DNA of 64,000 nt from Sialis fuliginosa (taxonomy: Eukaryota > Arthropoda > Insecta > Megaloptera > Sialidae). The stretch spans positions 19,503,001 to 19,567,000 of the forward strand of contig OY540817.1 of the NCBI GenBank assembly GCA_961205875.1, in the 5' to 3' direction. The notes under the pieces were generated by a model. The model saw only the letters and a list, made by a program, of their open reading frames with translations, was not told where the DNA came from and ran no database searches. Positions 45,561-58,204 of the stretch are shown here, piece after piece (position 1 is the stretch's first letter; each line of letters starts with the position of its first letter). The position numbers were made by a program, and so were the translations under genes.

Positions 45561-46208
45561 AGAAATGTATGTGCCTGCCTTCAGTAGTTAGAAGACTGTA
45601 ACAGACAGACAGACAGGCAGACTGCTGATTCTATAAGAGCACCCTTTCCCGATGATATCGTGTTGAGTTTAAAATTTTTTATAAATTTCAAAAATAAATT
45701 AAAACCGATGAGTTAAAAACACACGTTTTTTAACCAATTTTTCGCCAAACGTTACTAAAATAAATCATGTACATGTGCAATAAACATATTACATAATCAG
45801 TGTGTGTATGTGTGTAAGTTTCAAAGAACATATTGCATTGCTAATTATAACTTCTTTCAGTTTCAGCCGTTATCTGTCATTAATGAAAATAAAGTTAATG
45901 CGAAATGTTCGATTTTGAAAAGTAGTTCATAATGTTCGCTTTTCTTATTTCAGAATCTCGCTAGTTCATAAATAGATATGTTTATAGCTGTTTTGTTGAC
46001 AACACATTTATTTTTTTCGCGTTTAAGTTTTGAATGAATTGTATTCATAGAAATTAAACGATATGGTACTGGCGCCAGTCTTGGATAATACCCCAGTGTT
46101 AGACTTAGCGGCGGATTGACGTTAAATGCCGCCCTGGACAAAAAAAAATTGCCGCCCCTCTGCCCTCTGTGTCCAACCTTTTGAACCATCTGGGCCGCAT
46201 CAAAAATA

Positions 46209-47129
46209 GCATTTAATATTAATTTACACGCTCAATTATAAAGCTATAATACCTCTACGTCTTATTTTCTTGTATTTTAGTCGATATTTGTATGACGAGT
46301 TGCAGGAAATTTCACTAAAAAATTTTGAATTTTTTATTTCGTTAAAAGTATGTTTATTGTATAGAAAATGACGTGAAAAGTTGTTTGTTTCAAACCGCAG
46401 GTCTGTATCTCAAACCGTTCTTGAGATATAGCCCCTCAAAGTTTTAGTTTTTTCAAATTTTTGGAGAAAAAAGACCATAACTTTTGAACGAGTGGTCGGA
46501 ATTGATTTTAGTTGACGGATTTAGAATCAGCGTGTCAAAATCTATATAATGACATGTATAATACCTTTAAACTAAAAAAAAAAATTTTCGCGAAAAATCG
46601 AAAAAATTCAAAGGGGTATACCTTAAAAAAATGTCGATTTTTGACCAAATTTTTTTTGTCACATTTTCAAGTATTATACATGTCATTATATAGATTTTGA
46701 CACGCTGATTTCAAATCTGTCAACTAAAATCAAATCCGACCACGCGTTCAAAAGTTATGGCCTTTTTTCTCAAAAAATTTGAAAAAACTAAAACTTTGAG
46801 ATGCTATATCTCGAAAACGGTTTGAGATACAGACCTGCGGTTTGAAACAAACAACTTTTCACGTCATTTTCTATACAATAAACATACTTTTAACGAAATC
46901 AAAAATTCTAAATTTTTTAGTGAAATTTCCTGCAGTGAACTTCAACTCGTCATACAAATATCGACTAAAATACAAGAGAATAAGACGTTGAATCATTTAG
47001 TTACTATATAAATATATAAAAATTTATTTAAAAAACTAAAAGCTTTCATAACTAGTTTTTTTTGTTAATAGAAGGGGGAGGATTGACAAAATATGCTTCC
47101 CTTATTAAAAATTTCACGTCTCGCCACTG
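46209..47129. mobile_element. Palindromic hAT MITE, left-truncated copy
   Basis: Same family as 59223-60308. The arms carry GTTTGTTTCAAACCGCAGGT and inverse, and the right terminus ..CACGTCTCGCCACTG is present. The left CAGTGGCGA end is missing. Confidence 0.8.
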
Positions 47130-47296
47130 ATGAAAACTTAAACTTTGATAAAAATTCTAATAAAAACCTTATCTTGATAATCGGTAATTGAACTATTACT
47201 TTTTAATCGATTTTTGATATCTGATAACTTTATTAATGAAGTGCTTTTCAGAAAATGACATTAATGACTCAACATTTCACGACTTATTTGTAAATA

Positions 47297-47400
47297 CAGC
47301 AATCCCCCCGTTTAACGCGGTTAATTTGTTCCGTGAAAACAACGCGTAAATTGAACAAAAGAAAACTATGTAAAAAATATATTTGTTTCAAATATTTTGG
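47297..47400. repeat. Tigger/pogo-like terminus fragment
   Basis: ACAGCAATCCCCCCGTTTAA then CGCGGTTAATTTGTTCCG resembles Tigger-type termini. No matching second end was seen. Confidence 0.4.
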
Positions 47401-47434
47401 GTTAAGTTTACCTAAACTAAAACTATTCAACCTC

Positions 47435-47565
47435 ATTTTTAAGGATGTTGCACCACTCTTCTCTAGTCCGGGTTATTTTTTTCGAATTCTACGCCTCAAA
47501 ATCTACAATAATCAATCATAAAATTGCTAAAAGTTTCTGTCAAAATGCTTGCTTTATTGGACTAT
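47435..47565. repeat. Interspersed repeat shared with 50720-50850
   Basis: CATTTTTAAGGATGTTGCAC.. and AATCAATCATAAAATTGCT.. followed by CTGTCAAAATGCTTGCTTTA recur at 50720-50850. Confidence 0.7.
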
Positions 47566-47814
47566 TTGTGTAAATTTCATCAAATCAGAAAAAAAAAACA
47601 ATTCGAGGCTAACCGTGTGCTGTGGGTATGTTGGGTGGGCATATCGGGTGAGCATGTTGGGTGTAACCAGTGACGGCTACTGCCCAGGGCGGCGGCAGAT
47701 TCTTTAGTCTCTCTTAGTTTAATACACAACATTCCAAAAAAAAAAAAACAGGACGATAAAAAATTAGTGGGACTAAAAAAAGAAAAAAAGGTCATCAAGT
47801 TCTTATTTACCTGC

Positions 47815-48300
47815 TCTAACTTTTTACTTCCATGTTCCGAAGGAAATGGAAGTATTGTAATACCATCGAAAAATCGTGTCCGAGAAAATGACAAATTCTG
47901 ATTGTACTAACATCAAAACGTAAAGAAAAGTTAATTTCCGCATGGCGGCTGTGCGTGTGTCTGTGTGTCTGTCTGTCAGGATGTAGATTTTTTTTTCGTT
48001 CACGATAACTACTGTAAAAATGCACCGATCTGAATTATTTTTGGGGAAAATATTTGTCTCAGTGAGTACTCCAGACCTATTGATTTTGGTGCTAATCGGA
48101 TAAGGGGTTTTGGAAATATTCGAAATTTTGTAACTTTTTTCGTCAAAAAAATGAATATTGCGAGTATTATCTCACTAATTTTGATAAGATTTGGTACATT
48201 TGCAGTTCAATTGAATCTAAGGGACATTTATTATTTGTACGTGCCTAAACAGCCATTAAAGGGATGAAAAACACACTTAAAATTTGAATTTTAAATACTA
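47815..48300. repeat. Repeat-like segment with GT/CTGT tract
   Basis: CCATGTTCCGAAGGAAATGG followed by GTGTGTCTGTGTGTCTGTCT looks like the tail of an interspersed repeat. No second copy is visible in the window. Confidence 0.3.
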
Positions 48301-49189
48301 ATATGTCATTAATTCATGTTGCCTTGGAAACAAATGCAACTAAATTCAAATTGTCAAATTAGTTTTTCTACGAATGTGAATTATGTTTTTGACATTAGAA
48401 AACTAATATTTATATACAAATGGCAAAAAGAGCTGTAACCGTTGTAAGTATATATGTTTTTTTAATGTATTACGATATGTATATTCATAGTAGTAGGTTA
48501 TATAAATAAAATATTTAAAATTAAAAAATGTATATTTAAAAATTATTTAAAAAGATAGATAGAACATGGAAGTCATGTATGGTTCTCCATACCGATATTT
48601 TATTTAAAAAAAAGGTCTGACATCAAAAATAGATTATATTTTCCCTTGAAGAGTAGAGGGGCGGCAATTTTCTTTTGCCCAGGGCGGCACTTAACGTAAA
48701 TCTGCCGCTGATACATAGAATATTAAAGTAAGAAAGATTTTATTGTTTTTATAGGAACTTAATTAATTGGTGAACGGACTAATTGTAATAATTACTTTTT
48801 GATCTATGAAAGTACAACAAAACGTCGGACATGGATAAGTATAAAAGTATTGTATACCTTTCTATCACGAACTTATGATCATACATACATATTTTTGTGT
48901 AGAATGTAGCCCAACTGTGAAATAGTAAATCAATTTTTATTTATCACAATCGGGAACGCGAGTAATGACTACTTTTACGTATTGCATCTGTGGTTTCACG
49001 GATCACCGGGCAGCAGAAGATTCTTTTACAGAATCAGGGTTGCACAAAATTTTTATTAAAAAAAATATAACTCATATTGTTAAAAAAACTTTATTTTCTT
49101 ATAATTCAAATTATTATTTTTACGTTAAAATTAATATTTTCATGTCTTTGTTTATATTTTTTAACATTTTTATAATTTCATGAATTTTT

Positions 49190-49350
49190 GTCTCTGTTTC
49201 TCTGTTTGTTACCTTTTCCCAGCTAAATTGCTTAACTGATTTTGGTGAAATTTTGCATCCTGAATCACAAAAAAAATATTAGATAAAAAATGGGTCTGAA
49301 ATTTTGTACGTGTGAAGTTCATACTTTTTTGGGGTAGACATCTAGCGTGC
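49190..49350. repeat. Interspersed repeat, copy 1 of GTTTGTTACCTTTT family
   Basis: TGTTTGTTACCTTTTCCCAG, GATTTTGGTGAAATTTTG and TTAGATAAAAAATGGGT match 54365-54550. The latter also has the CCATACTAATATTATAAATG start common in insect repeats. Confidence 0.65.
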
Positions 49351-49733
49351 AAATGCGAAACTGAAAACCTATTTTATCGGCTATATCATAATAATATTCA
49401 TTAAAATTCAAATAAGGTACTACATATGTATATTATTTTTTAATTTTAATAGAAGTGATTTAAAAATTATATTATTTGAATTTACGAATTATAAAAATCT
49501 CTATACGAAATAATTCAATGCAACCCTGTTCACAGATACCGTTATTTCGAATCTTATTCGAAAATCTAATACAATTCATGTTCAGTCGTGCCGCACATAC
49601 TGATCTTCAATTTTTTATTACAAAGGTTTTAAGTAAGTACTTATACAAGTAAAAAAACATTAGATATCCGAATTTGTTCGACCAGCGTTACTTAAACTAT
49701 TTATTCTCAGAAACTACTTAGATAGATGTTACC

Positions 49734-50068
49734 TTAAAGTGACCAGACGTCCCGGATTTGAGTGGCCTGTCCCGCATCACAAATTGTCCCGGAAAACGTC
49801 CCGGATTAGACATTTTTAACATTATACTATAATTTTATTTACATCAATAAAAAATCTCAATTTAAAGACCTTTTTTTATATTTTAGTATACATATTGTTT
49901 ATTTATAAAATAATTAAAAATTGAATTTCAATTTGATAACTAAAAAAAAAAAAGGTCTTTGGATTATTCAAACTATAAAATATACTTTTATTCATCTAAA
50001 ATAAAAAAACTATATTGAAATTTTTATAAAATATTATTTTAGAAGGGGTTTAGAATTCTGGTCACTTT
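49734..50068. mobile_element. 335-bp hAT MITE with perfect 8-bp duplication
   Basis: Left TTAAAGTGACCAGACGTCCC and right ..GAATTCTGGTCACTTT are flanked by ATGTTACC on both sides (49726-49733, 50069-50076). Interior GTCCCGGAAAACGTCCCGG is typical of this hAT group. Non-coding. Confidence 0.85.
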
Positions 50069-50144
50069 ATGTTACCTACTAGAAATAATATGATAAATAC
50101 ATATTCAGAAGCCAAAACAGCTGTTAGTAACAACGTTTGAGCTA

Positions 50145-50250
50145 GATCGTGTTATCGGTCAACGTTTCGTCACACATTGCAGTGGACATCTTCAGGTCTC
50201 TTCTAAGAGCAGCTTACACCCAGAAGCAAAGATCCATATCCAGATCAACG
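50145..50250 (-). repeat. Penelope-type terminal repeat (family 2)
   Basis: Minus strand: CTGAAGATGTCCACTGCAAT, then GTGTGACGAAACGTT, a hammerhead-like core with a stem II, but flanking bases do not form stem I. CTTACACCCAGAAGC is shared with 53220-53349. Confidence 0.5.
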
Positions 50251-50253
50251 CGG

Positions 50254-50669
50254 AAGCGACGATGGTATATTTTTCTGGTTGATATATGTTCAGGACACTC
50301 AGACGAATCGATTGTGACCATATACATATACTAAATTTGGCCAAAAATTACCTCTTTCAGAGGGCTTAAAAGACGTAAAAATGTATCTTTTCGAGGAAAA
50401 TAGTTTAAAAATTAATAACTTATTTAAATTATGGTTGGTCATTATTCTTTGGAACTTCAGGAACAATTTGAGCCTAGTTACGAGTCATTTGGATGATTTT
50501 AACAAAAGTTATTAATTTTTAAACTATTTTCCTCGAAAAGATACATTTTTACGTCTTTTAAGCCCTCTGAAAGAGGTAATTTTTGGCCAAATTTAGTATA
50601 TATGGTCACAATCGATTCGTCTGAGTGTCCTGAACATATATCAACCAGAAAAATATACCATCGTCGCTT
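50254..50669. mobile_element. 416-bp foldback with 84-nt loop
   Basis: Arms 50254-50421 and 50506-50669 are near-perfect inverted copies, beginning AGCGACGATGGTATATTTTT. Non-coding. No clear target duplication. It directly follows the Penelope-type terminus. Confidence 0.8.
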
Positions 50670-50719
50670 TAGATTTTGTGATAAATTGAAAAAACGATTG
50701 GAAATGGGGTTTTCACATT

Positions 50720-50850
50720 TAAACCCCATTTTTAAGGGTGTTGCACCACTTTTCGAATTCTCCGGTTCAAAATCTATAAGAATCAATCATAAAATTGCTT
50801 GCTTCCTAAATATTCTGTCAAAATGCTTCCTTTACTGGACTAATTCCGAT
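50720..50850. repeat. Interspersed repeat shared with 47435-47565
   Basis: Same blocks as 47435-47565, here following the foldback element directly. Confidence 0.7.
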
Positions 50851-50869
50851 ATTTTAAATAATTAAATTT

Positions 50870-53204
50870 TTAATTATCAAATTTCTTTTACATGACATAC
50901 ACCAAATTGAGTTTGAAACAAATATTTATTATTTGACCTAATAATTAACAAATATAGGCCAAACAATGATGTTGAACAACATTTTTCAAGTGTGTGAGTA
51001 CGTGTGGCGGTAAAAACAAAAGGCCTCGCCTTATAGTGACCTCACTTAATTGCTACTTCCAATTGTTAGTGATTTAACATCGCTGCCACTAAGTACATGT
51101 ACATATGCCTGTGTCCAACAAACGTGGACGGAATTACAAACCATAATATGAAAAACATTCTGCGCTCGTTATGATACATGTTTGTAAAAATAATAATATA
51201 AATACTATGAATTAAAAGTTAATTTAAAAAGTTTTGCCTTGAAAATGATAAAAAATACTTTTTTTTTTTGTTAATCTTTTGTTTTGTTGTTTGAAGAACT
51301 GGTGATGAAATATCTTCGTCTAGATACTGGGTGGGCATTTCAGAAACTTGATGTAACGCGCAGATATCAGTTTTGTGCGCTAGTGTAAATTTAAAATCAG
51401 TGTATCTCGACACTCAGAGCAGCTATCAAGCAGATTTTGGTTTCAAATTATAGATCTCGATTAGATCTATGAGGTACAAGGAAAAATCAAAACATTTAAC
51501 CAGTTTTAATGAGTGAAATTATAAAAAAAAACAACAAAAAATTAAATTTTGTATTTTCACGATTGCGGTAGTAGAAAAAAGTAAACAGTATATTAGAGTA
51601 TATTCTCTACGACTTAACGTTTTTAATTTTTTGATTAAAGTTTTTTTAATTGAATAAAAAAAATGAAAAATCAATTTAATTTAATTGATCTGTATTTAAG
51701 AAACATTGCTCATAAAAATAAAAAAGACATTTAAATAATGGTTTGGTTATTACCTGTGATTAATAAAAAAATATCGAATCTACATAAATAAATACATTAT
51801 ACTCTATCAATGTCGTTTTTAATAGTATTGTATATATTTCACATAAATTTTAAATTATATATATTTTATATAGTGGTTCACCCACATAATTATTCCAAAT
51901 AAAGAAATAACAATGACTAATGATGTAGAATATATTTGTAACTATTATAAAAATAATATAATGTTTAACATCAATTTGCATCATAATTTAGCAGATGAAT
52001 AATCAAAAAGACAACTCCAAAATTATATATTTTTATTAAATTATTTATTAATTTGCAAATAAATTGAAATTCAGAAAAAAATATGCCCCCCACCCTCCTC
52101 TCATCTAAAGACTAATTTAAAATTGAAAAAAATATATACGTATACATCGAAAAAATAATTTAAAAAAACATTAAAAACCCGTATTGGGGTACAACAGATA
52201 TCTGAAGGTACATTTTTTTTTCGCTTTCACTTTAGTAAATCCTAACCCCCTTAAAATTACGGGTCCTAGACACATGCCCAGTCCAAAATCCGCCCCTGCC
52301 ACTGCCCTAAATTGTAATGTCGTATTTAGACAGAAAAAACAAAACGTGTTTTGTTTGTGTTGCTGTTTTTTTTTTGGTTTAAACACGACATAAGAAAACA
52401 ATTTAACTACAAATTTTGAGAACCACTGCGTTGAAAACAATATCAAAGTCAAGGACAAGGGAAATACCTACTTATTGTCTTTCTTCTAAAATAATTTAAA
52501 ATATCAACCGCTTAGAATAAAATGATGGTAATTAAGTATCTAATTCTGTTCTAATACAAGGAACTACAGTATTATTATTATTATTATCATTATCCAGTCC
52601 ATTGGAGCGTAAATTCACATTCAAAGTGTCACCAGAACTGACGTAAAGTCGCGAGAAAATAACCAATTATGTCAACAATCAAATGATTATTTTTCGTCAT
52701 AATAAAATTTTTAAGATTGTATAATTTTATTTATGATGATCTACTAGCAAGTCCCGCTGTTTTTGGGGTTAGACCCCCCTCCCCCAATATTTCAATATAT
52801 GTTATTCAATTTAACAATTATGATAGACAAAGTGCGAGTAAAACTCGCGCCCTGAGATTTCCGTACCGTTATGTAAAACTTAATTATTAATTTGATGGAT
52901 GATTTTCATTAATTTGATGAAGAATGAGTGGGGAGGGAAGTGGTTTGCATACGTTTTGAGAGGTTTCACTGAAACATAATCAATAACATTGACATATTTT
53001 ACTATCTCTTAAAAAACCTTACATAACTAACATATGGAAATGCGATAAATAATTATAATATATATTATAGTTATACAACTTCTGACATTAATTTCTCTTT
53101 TTAATAAAACTCACACATAAAATTGGTATGCATTTAGTATTTAAATATACCTTTCGCTTAAAATGTACTCGGAATTAGGTATAGTTTGGTATTTATATAA
53201 TAAA
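50870..53204. other. Non-coding stretch with small repeat fragments
   Basis: No gene. Fragments resembling hAT ends (around 52260-52310 and ..GAGAACCACTGCG at about 52420) and a GTGCGAGTAAAACTCGCGC motif at about 52832 that is common in insect repeats. An ATT microsatellite is near 52570. Confidence 0.4.
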
Positions 53205-53219
53205 CACTCGTTCATACGA

Positions 53220-53349
53220 GTCTTGAGGCTTCCGCGGTGATCTTGATATGGATCTTGGCTTCTGGGTGTAAGTCGCGTTGCAGTGTGTGACGAAACGTTG
53301 ACCGATAACACGACCAAACCGACGCGGCTTACACCCAGAAGCCAAGATC
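53220..53349. mobile_element. 130-bp Penelope-derived palindrome with 15-bp duplication
   Basis: Flanked by CACTCGTTCATACGA on both sides (53205-53219, 53350-53364). Arms GGATCTTGGCTTCTGGGTGT and inverse enclose GTGTGACGAAACGTTGACCG, the hammerhead-like half shared with 37425-37505 and 50145-50250. Far too short to code. The long target duplication fits Penelope-type retroposition. Confidence 0.8.
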
Positions 53350-54364
53350 CACTCGTTCATACGAATTTAGTAATAATAATCGAGAAAAATATGGCAAATC
53401 TTTATTTACCCTACTTTTCTACTCGCAATAAAAACAGGATAAATCTTCTCCTGGATTTTTGGATATTAATATAGGTAATTCTATTATAATAGCACGAGTA
53501 ATTTTAATTTAATTTTTAGTCAGTTTATTTTATCCCCCTCCCTTAAAAAATTATAGGAATGACTCGGTAAATAGTATTTTTTTTATCATGTTCATTTGAA
53601 AATAAAGTTACCCTACCCTTGAAAAATTTTCACGTGACGCCTATGATTTATAACTATTTTCTGGATAGGTAAACGTAAAATACTAAGAAATGAAAATTAC
53701 AATCAATAAATTAAATATGATAATATTTTTTTTTCAGAAAAATATCATATTAATTGATTATAATTAATTCAATGACGCATATCAAAAAAATACAATACGT
53801 TTCAATTGAATCCTTACGATTAAAATTTAAACCAACAACACAAATATTTTAAACAAAAAGTTAAAAAATTTAACAACAATTATTAAATATTTTTATTCAC
53901 TAGCACAAAAAAACAGAAACTGATATCGGTCGAGAATCGCGAACGTGACGGGTCGAGCGCGGCCGAGTGACTGGCTATAGCCATTAAAAAAATGCCACGG
54001 TCAGCTTGCCGCTGATCCACCACTACTTTGGTAAAAGCATTTTTGTTGTAGGGGAAGTGTGCCTAACGAAAAAAAATTATATGTACTCTAAAACCGGAAT
54101 ATGTTTTTTCTTACGTATTTTTTACGAATTTGACAACTAAAAAGTTAGCTGACCCCCAAAATTTTGCAAAAAAAAAATTATATTGATTTTGAAAAATAAA
54201 ATTTGATCAAATTTAAAAAAATCTACCCTTGGATTTTTTTACAGTTGATCGCAAATAACTTTGTTAAAAATATACGTAAAGCGACACAAAAAAAGCAAAT
54301 CGAAGAGAAAAGTCTGAACTACAGAAGTTATTATAAGATTTGGTCTAATTAATTTATCACAGAG

Positions 54365-54550
54365 GCTCTCAAAATCCATACTAATATTATAAATGCGAAA
54401 GTGTTTCTATCTCTGTCTATTTGTTTACCTTTTCACGGCTAAACGGATCTTGATGAAATTTGACAAGAGAGAAAAGACATAGGTTACTTTGTATTCCGAA
54501 AAATTCATTAGATAAAAAATGGGTATGTGACATTAATACGCGCGATCTGT
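54365..54550. repeat. Interspersed repeat, copy 2 of GTTTGTTACCTTTT family
   Basis: CCATACTAATATTATAAATG, TATTTGTTTACCTTTTCACG and TTAGATAAAAAATGGGT; related to 49190-49350. Confidence 0.65.
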
Positions 54551-54729
54551 TTTATCGACTATCATAACAGATATTTGTATTACCTAACCTTCTTCTTCAT
54601 GGGTTTTATGTCTGACAGCTCTCCCCTCACCTAACTTCCACGAGAACGAAATATCGTTGGTATATATTTTCTATTTTTTGCAATTTTCTCGTGAAAATTA
54701 TCACTTCAAAATTTATTTTATTTAAAAAA

Positions 54730-54995
54730 ACAATCAATTAAATTTCCTTAAGTTAAAAAATACCTACAAGGATTTAGTTTTGGGCACACTTACCCTACAT
54801 ATTTTGGTAAATACAGAAACAATCAATTCAAATTCCAAAAATTGAAAAATACCTACAAGGATTTAGTTTTGAGCACATTTACCCTACATATTTTGGTAAA
54901 TACAGAAACAATCAATTCAAATTCCAAAGTTGAAAAATAACTACAAGGATTTAGTTTTAGGCACATTTACCTTACATATTTTGGTAAAAACAGAA
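54730..54995. repeat. 89-bp tandem repeat, three units
   Basis: Units 54730-54818, 54819-54907 and 54908-54995, each with ACAATCAATT, CTACAAGGATTTAGTTTT and CCCTACATATTTTGGTAA. Few substitutions, so recent expansion. Confidence 0.95.
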
Positions 54996-55340
54996 GTTTT
55001 ATACAATATCGGATCTGGACTCGCGAGTGGGGGGGAGGTGCCTTAAGGTCGAGTTTGTTAACAACATAATACTTCTAATGTGTGTATTGTATATGTACAT
55101 ATGTATATATGCATGTATGGATGGGTGTATGCAATCTCTATTTATATAAAATTTGTTATATGGTCATTGCTAAAGTATTTAGTACACTTTATGAATTACA
55201 GTTTTAGGAGCTCTGATACTCCACACATGTAACTAATATTTTTTACTGCCTAACAGCACATCCATACAGTCGAATCGTTATAAGACGAACCTCAAATAAA
55301 TTAAAATAATAAATAAATTTGCTAGAGTGCAAATGCAAAT

Positions 55341-55749
55341 TAGCTTCCAGCTAACGCTATCTGCTAGGTATTAAATATAAATCACAACACACTCACAGAT
55401 GTAGCGAATTAAATCGTACATATGATAACCTTGACGCATGCGCGATAAGTACAATCAGTGACTTAAAATAAGTGCTGCCAAGTGTACCTCATAAAATGCA
55501 TATCATTTACATTATTATAGGCATAGACATAGACATATTTATTTTCTGTAAAACTCTGCATCGTGTATAGAACATGTCAATAAAGAATAAACAAAACAAT
55601 AAAAATTAAAAAAAAAACAAATAAAACATATAAAATATAAAATAAAGAGAAAAGAAGAAAAAAAAACATACATTTATTACCACTGCTTTAAAATATCGAG
55701 CAATTTCAAAACAATTTGACACCTAGCAGATAGTGTTAGCTGGAAGCTA
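55341..55749. mobile_element. MITE with about 29-bp inverted ends
   Basis: Left TAGCTTCCAGCTAACGCTAT and right inverse TAGCTTCCAGCTAACACTAT enclose AT-rich non-coding DNA. Target duplication not identified. Confidence 0.65.
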
Positions 55750-56454
55750 TTTTAAGTACCAATATATTTTAATTTCTAATTTTAAATAATTTGACTGAAA
55801 ATGAAAAACAGTAGCTTAAAAAAGGTCTTCAACAATAAAAAGAAATCTGTATTGACCTCTCCAAAAAAGACCCCCCTTTCTCCCCCCTTATTTAAACCGC
55901 TACCATTTCTCAAAATCAGTTTGAAATCGAAATAAAATCAAAACAGAAATAATTTTTTAAACATTTAGAAAAATGAAACACAAATATAAAATGTATTTTT
56001 AGATAATGCTATTTTCAAGTTCGTCTACGAATGAATGAAATTTAAAAACTAAATTTACTGCTGTATGAAACGGAAACACAATGGTCAATGTATGAATTAT
56101 ATACTTATATATTTTTTGCAATAAAATATCCATTTTGCTAATGAGTTTGGCTCTATCTCAAAAACATGTAATTTGAAGAGGTAATGAATAGAAAAAATGA
56201 GCACGAGTTCAAATGGGTTCTTCGGAACTGGGTTTCTAAAACTAAATGTACATATCTAGATACTATGTTTTATCAATTTTATCTTTTGAAAATTGTTAGA
56301 TTTATTTGAACAAATGTTATATTTTTTATTTTATTTAAATTCGTTTCTGTAACCCATCTTTGAATTTTGGGCATCTATCTACCTTTTTTGAGTAAAAGAT
56401 CACAATTTGAAAACATGAAAATCTATATATTAATATGTGAACTTCGAAAATTGT

Positions 56455-56860
56455 TTCAGTATTTATTATAAAAGGAGGTGAATGAAACTTATATCATTCG
56501 AAAGATACTGTGCCATAGATGTACACAAAAAAAAATCATGTGTGTATGTTGCCGTTAAGGCAGGTAAAATAAAGCTAACATACACACATGATTTTCCCTC
56601 TTGCTGTTAGTTTATTTCCCCTCGTATCGTTCATGAGCATAGCAATACTCCTAGCGCCACCATGCAGCAAAAATAAATAGTTTTTGGTTTCTGTCAAACG
56701 TAGAGAATGCGTCTAGATTTAAATTCGTGTTCATTTGCAGTGTTTTTATTTGGAAATTTGTGTTGTAAAAGTTAGGTTAGGTACTGTGCAATAGATGTAC
56801 ACAAAAAAATCATATGTGTATTATATTGGTCGAATTTCGACAATAGGCGAATTATAAATA
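56455..56860. repeat. Interspersed repeat, copy 1 with internal insertion
   Basis: Begins AAGGAGGTGAATGAAACTTA. The stretch around 56510-56600 (CATGTGTGTATGTTGCCG and its inverse) is absent at that point from copy 2. It then runs TAGCAATACTCCTAGCG to GTTAGGTTAGGTACTGTGC as in 58205-58520. Confidence 0.8.
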
Positions 56861-57313
56861 ATTTAATGGTACCCAATTTGAAGTAATATTTTTTTCAAAA
56901 TACGTTATTTTACATTAGAATAATAAGGTAATTTGTTTGGTTACCACTGTTTCATATGAACAAAAACTGATGATTATCAACATTACATTTACAGTTATAA
57001 ATTCCTATCCTTAATTTAAAAATAATTGTTTAGAAAGTGAACGCTTTTTGTGTGTATAGTACATAGTAGTACGTACACTTTTTAACACAAATGCCCATTG
57101 TCCACGTACATATATTTTTAAAATTAATTAACAATTTAACCCGTCAAAAATTACAATAAACAAGTGTAAACAAAATCATTGCAATAATAACTGACAAAAC
57201 ATTTCAGGGTTGTACTGACTGATTTTTTTAATTAAATTCAAATGATTTAAATCGGTCTACAGTTTATATTATTAACTAATTAAGATTGGTGGGAAAATTA
57301 ATAAGTGTAATGC

Positions 57314-57787
57314 CCGGTATTATAAAGGAGCTTGCAAATTTGCAAGCTTGCAAGCACTTTCAAATGGGGTATCAAACTTACATGACAGTTCTATTGGAGT
57401 TTGTGACAGATAATTTTATGCATAGCAAGAAAAAACAAATGTATGTAAAGTATATTTGTGTCCAGTATTATAAAGAAGCTAGCGAATTTGCTAGCTAGCA
57501 AGCACTTTCAAATGAGATATCAAACTTATATGACAGTTCTTTTGGAGTTTGTTGAAGACTCTGACAAGTTTCGCGCACGCGTTGTAGGTAAATACAAACG
57601 GTATTAAAACAGTGGTGATGTTATGAAAATTATTTTGTACGGTCAAAGATGCCAACTGTGTTACAATTAGTTGAAGTGTCACTGCTCTAAATTCTATAGC
57701 TAATCCATAGATACTAGTACAGAATTAATACTCCATTTGAAAGTGCTTGCTAGTTAGCAAATTTTGCTAGCTCCTTTGTAATACCGG
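57314..57787. mobile_element. MITE with inverted ends plus a third internal copy
   Basis: Left CCGGTATTATAAAGGAGCTT and right inverse CCGGTATTACAAAGGAGCTA pair over about 56 bp. A direct extra copy starts at about 57462 (CCAGTATTATAAAGAAGCTA). TTGCAAGC / GCTAGC hairpins sit inside each end. Confidence 0.75.
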
Positions 57788-58204
57788 AAATAACTCTTGC
57801 TTAACTTGAACTAATTTTGAGTAGAGTAACAATCAAAAATCCTTGTTAATTTAACTTTTTCAAAGAAATTTTCTGTAAAATCAATAAATGTATTGTTGTT
57901 TATTGATTTAATCGATGAAAGAGGTTTTGAAACACGTTAGTATTTGGTATTTATTTACTACATGTTTCAAAACAACATTTGTTTGTTTATAATGACTTAC
58001 AGATCTCGTGATACAAAATTAACAGCCAAAGTTCGTATTTCAATCCGCTGTTTTATTGCACACTGTACAGGTCCGGACTGGCTTTATTTACATGCATACA
58101 ATTTTGAAAAATATTTTTATGATTAAAAAAAAATTAATTAGGTGCTTTTTTCTAAGAAAATATTATTTAATCCAGCCCTCGTAAAAAGTATTTGCCCACC
58201 TTAT

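Larger units (their letters stand above)
46106..48710. mobile_element. Composite hAT-like element with long inverted ends
   Basis: Left AGCGGCGGATTGACGTTAAA..GCCGCCCCTCT and right inverse CAGCGGCAGATTTACGTTAA..GCCGCCCCTCT match over about 55 bp. 2.6 kb, no transposase. It contains other repeats (46209-47129, 47297-47400, 47435-47565). Flanking octamers gttagact / atacatag do not match, so no target duplication is visible. Confidence 0.6.

Noticed and set aside
45410-45601. 63-codon ORF
   Set aside because: Falls inside a tail-type repeat whose other copies carry stops.
46106-48710. 8-bp duplication for the composite hAT-like element
   Set aside because: Flanking octamers differ, so only the inverted ends are claimed.
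50145-50250. Functional hammerhead ribozyme in Penelope family 2
   Set aside because: Core and stem II are present, but the bases on either side do not pair as stem I, so only a relic is claimed.
51219-51413. 64-codon minus ORF with TLAHKTDICALHQVSEMPTQ
   Set aside because: Composition is better than random but no family was recognised, and the surroundings are repeats without splice context.
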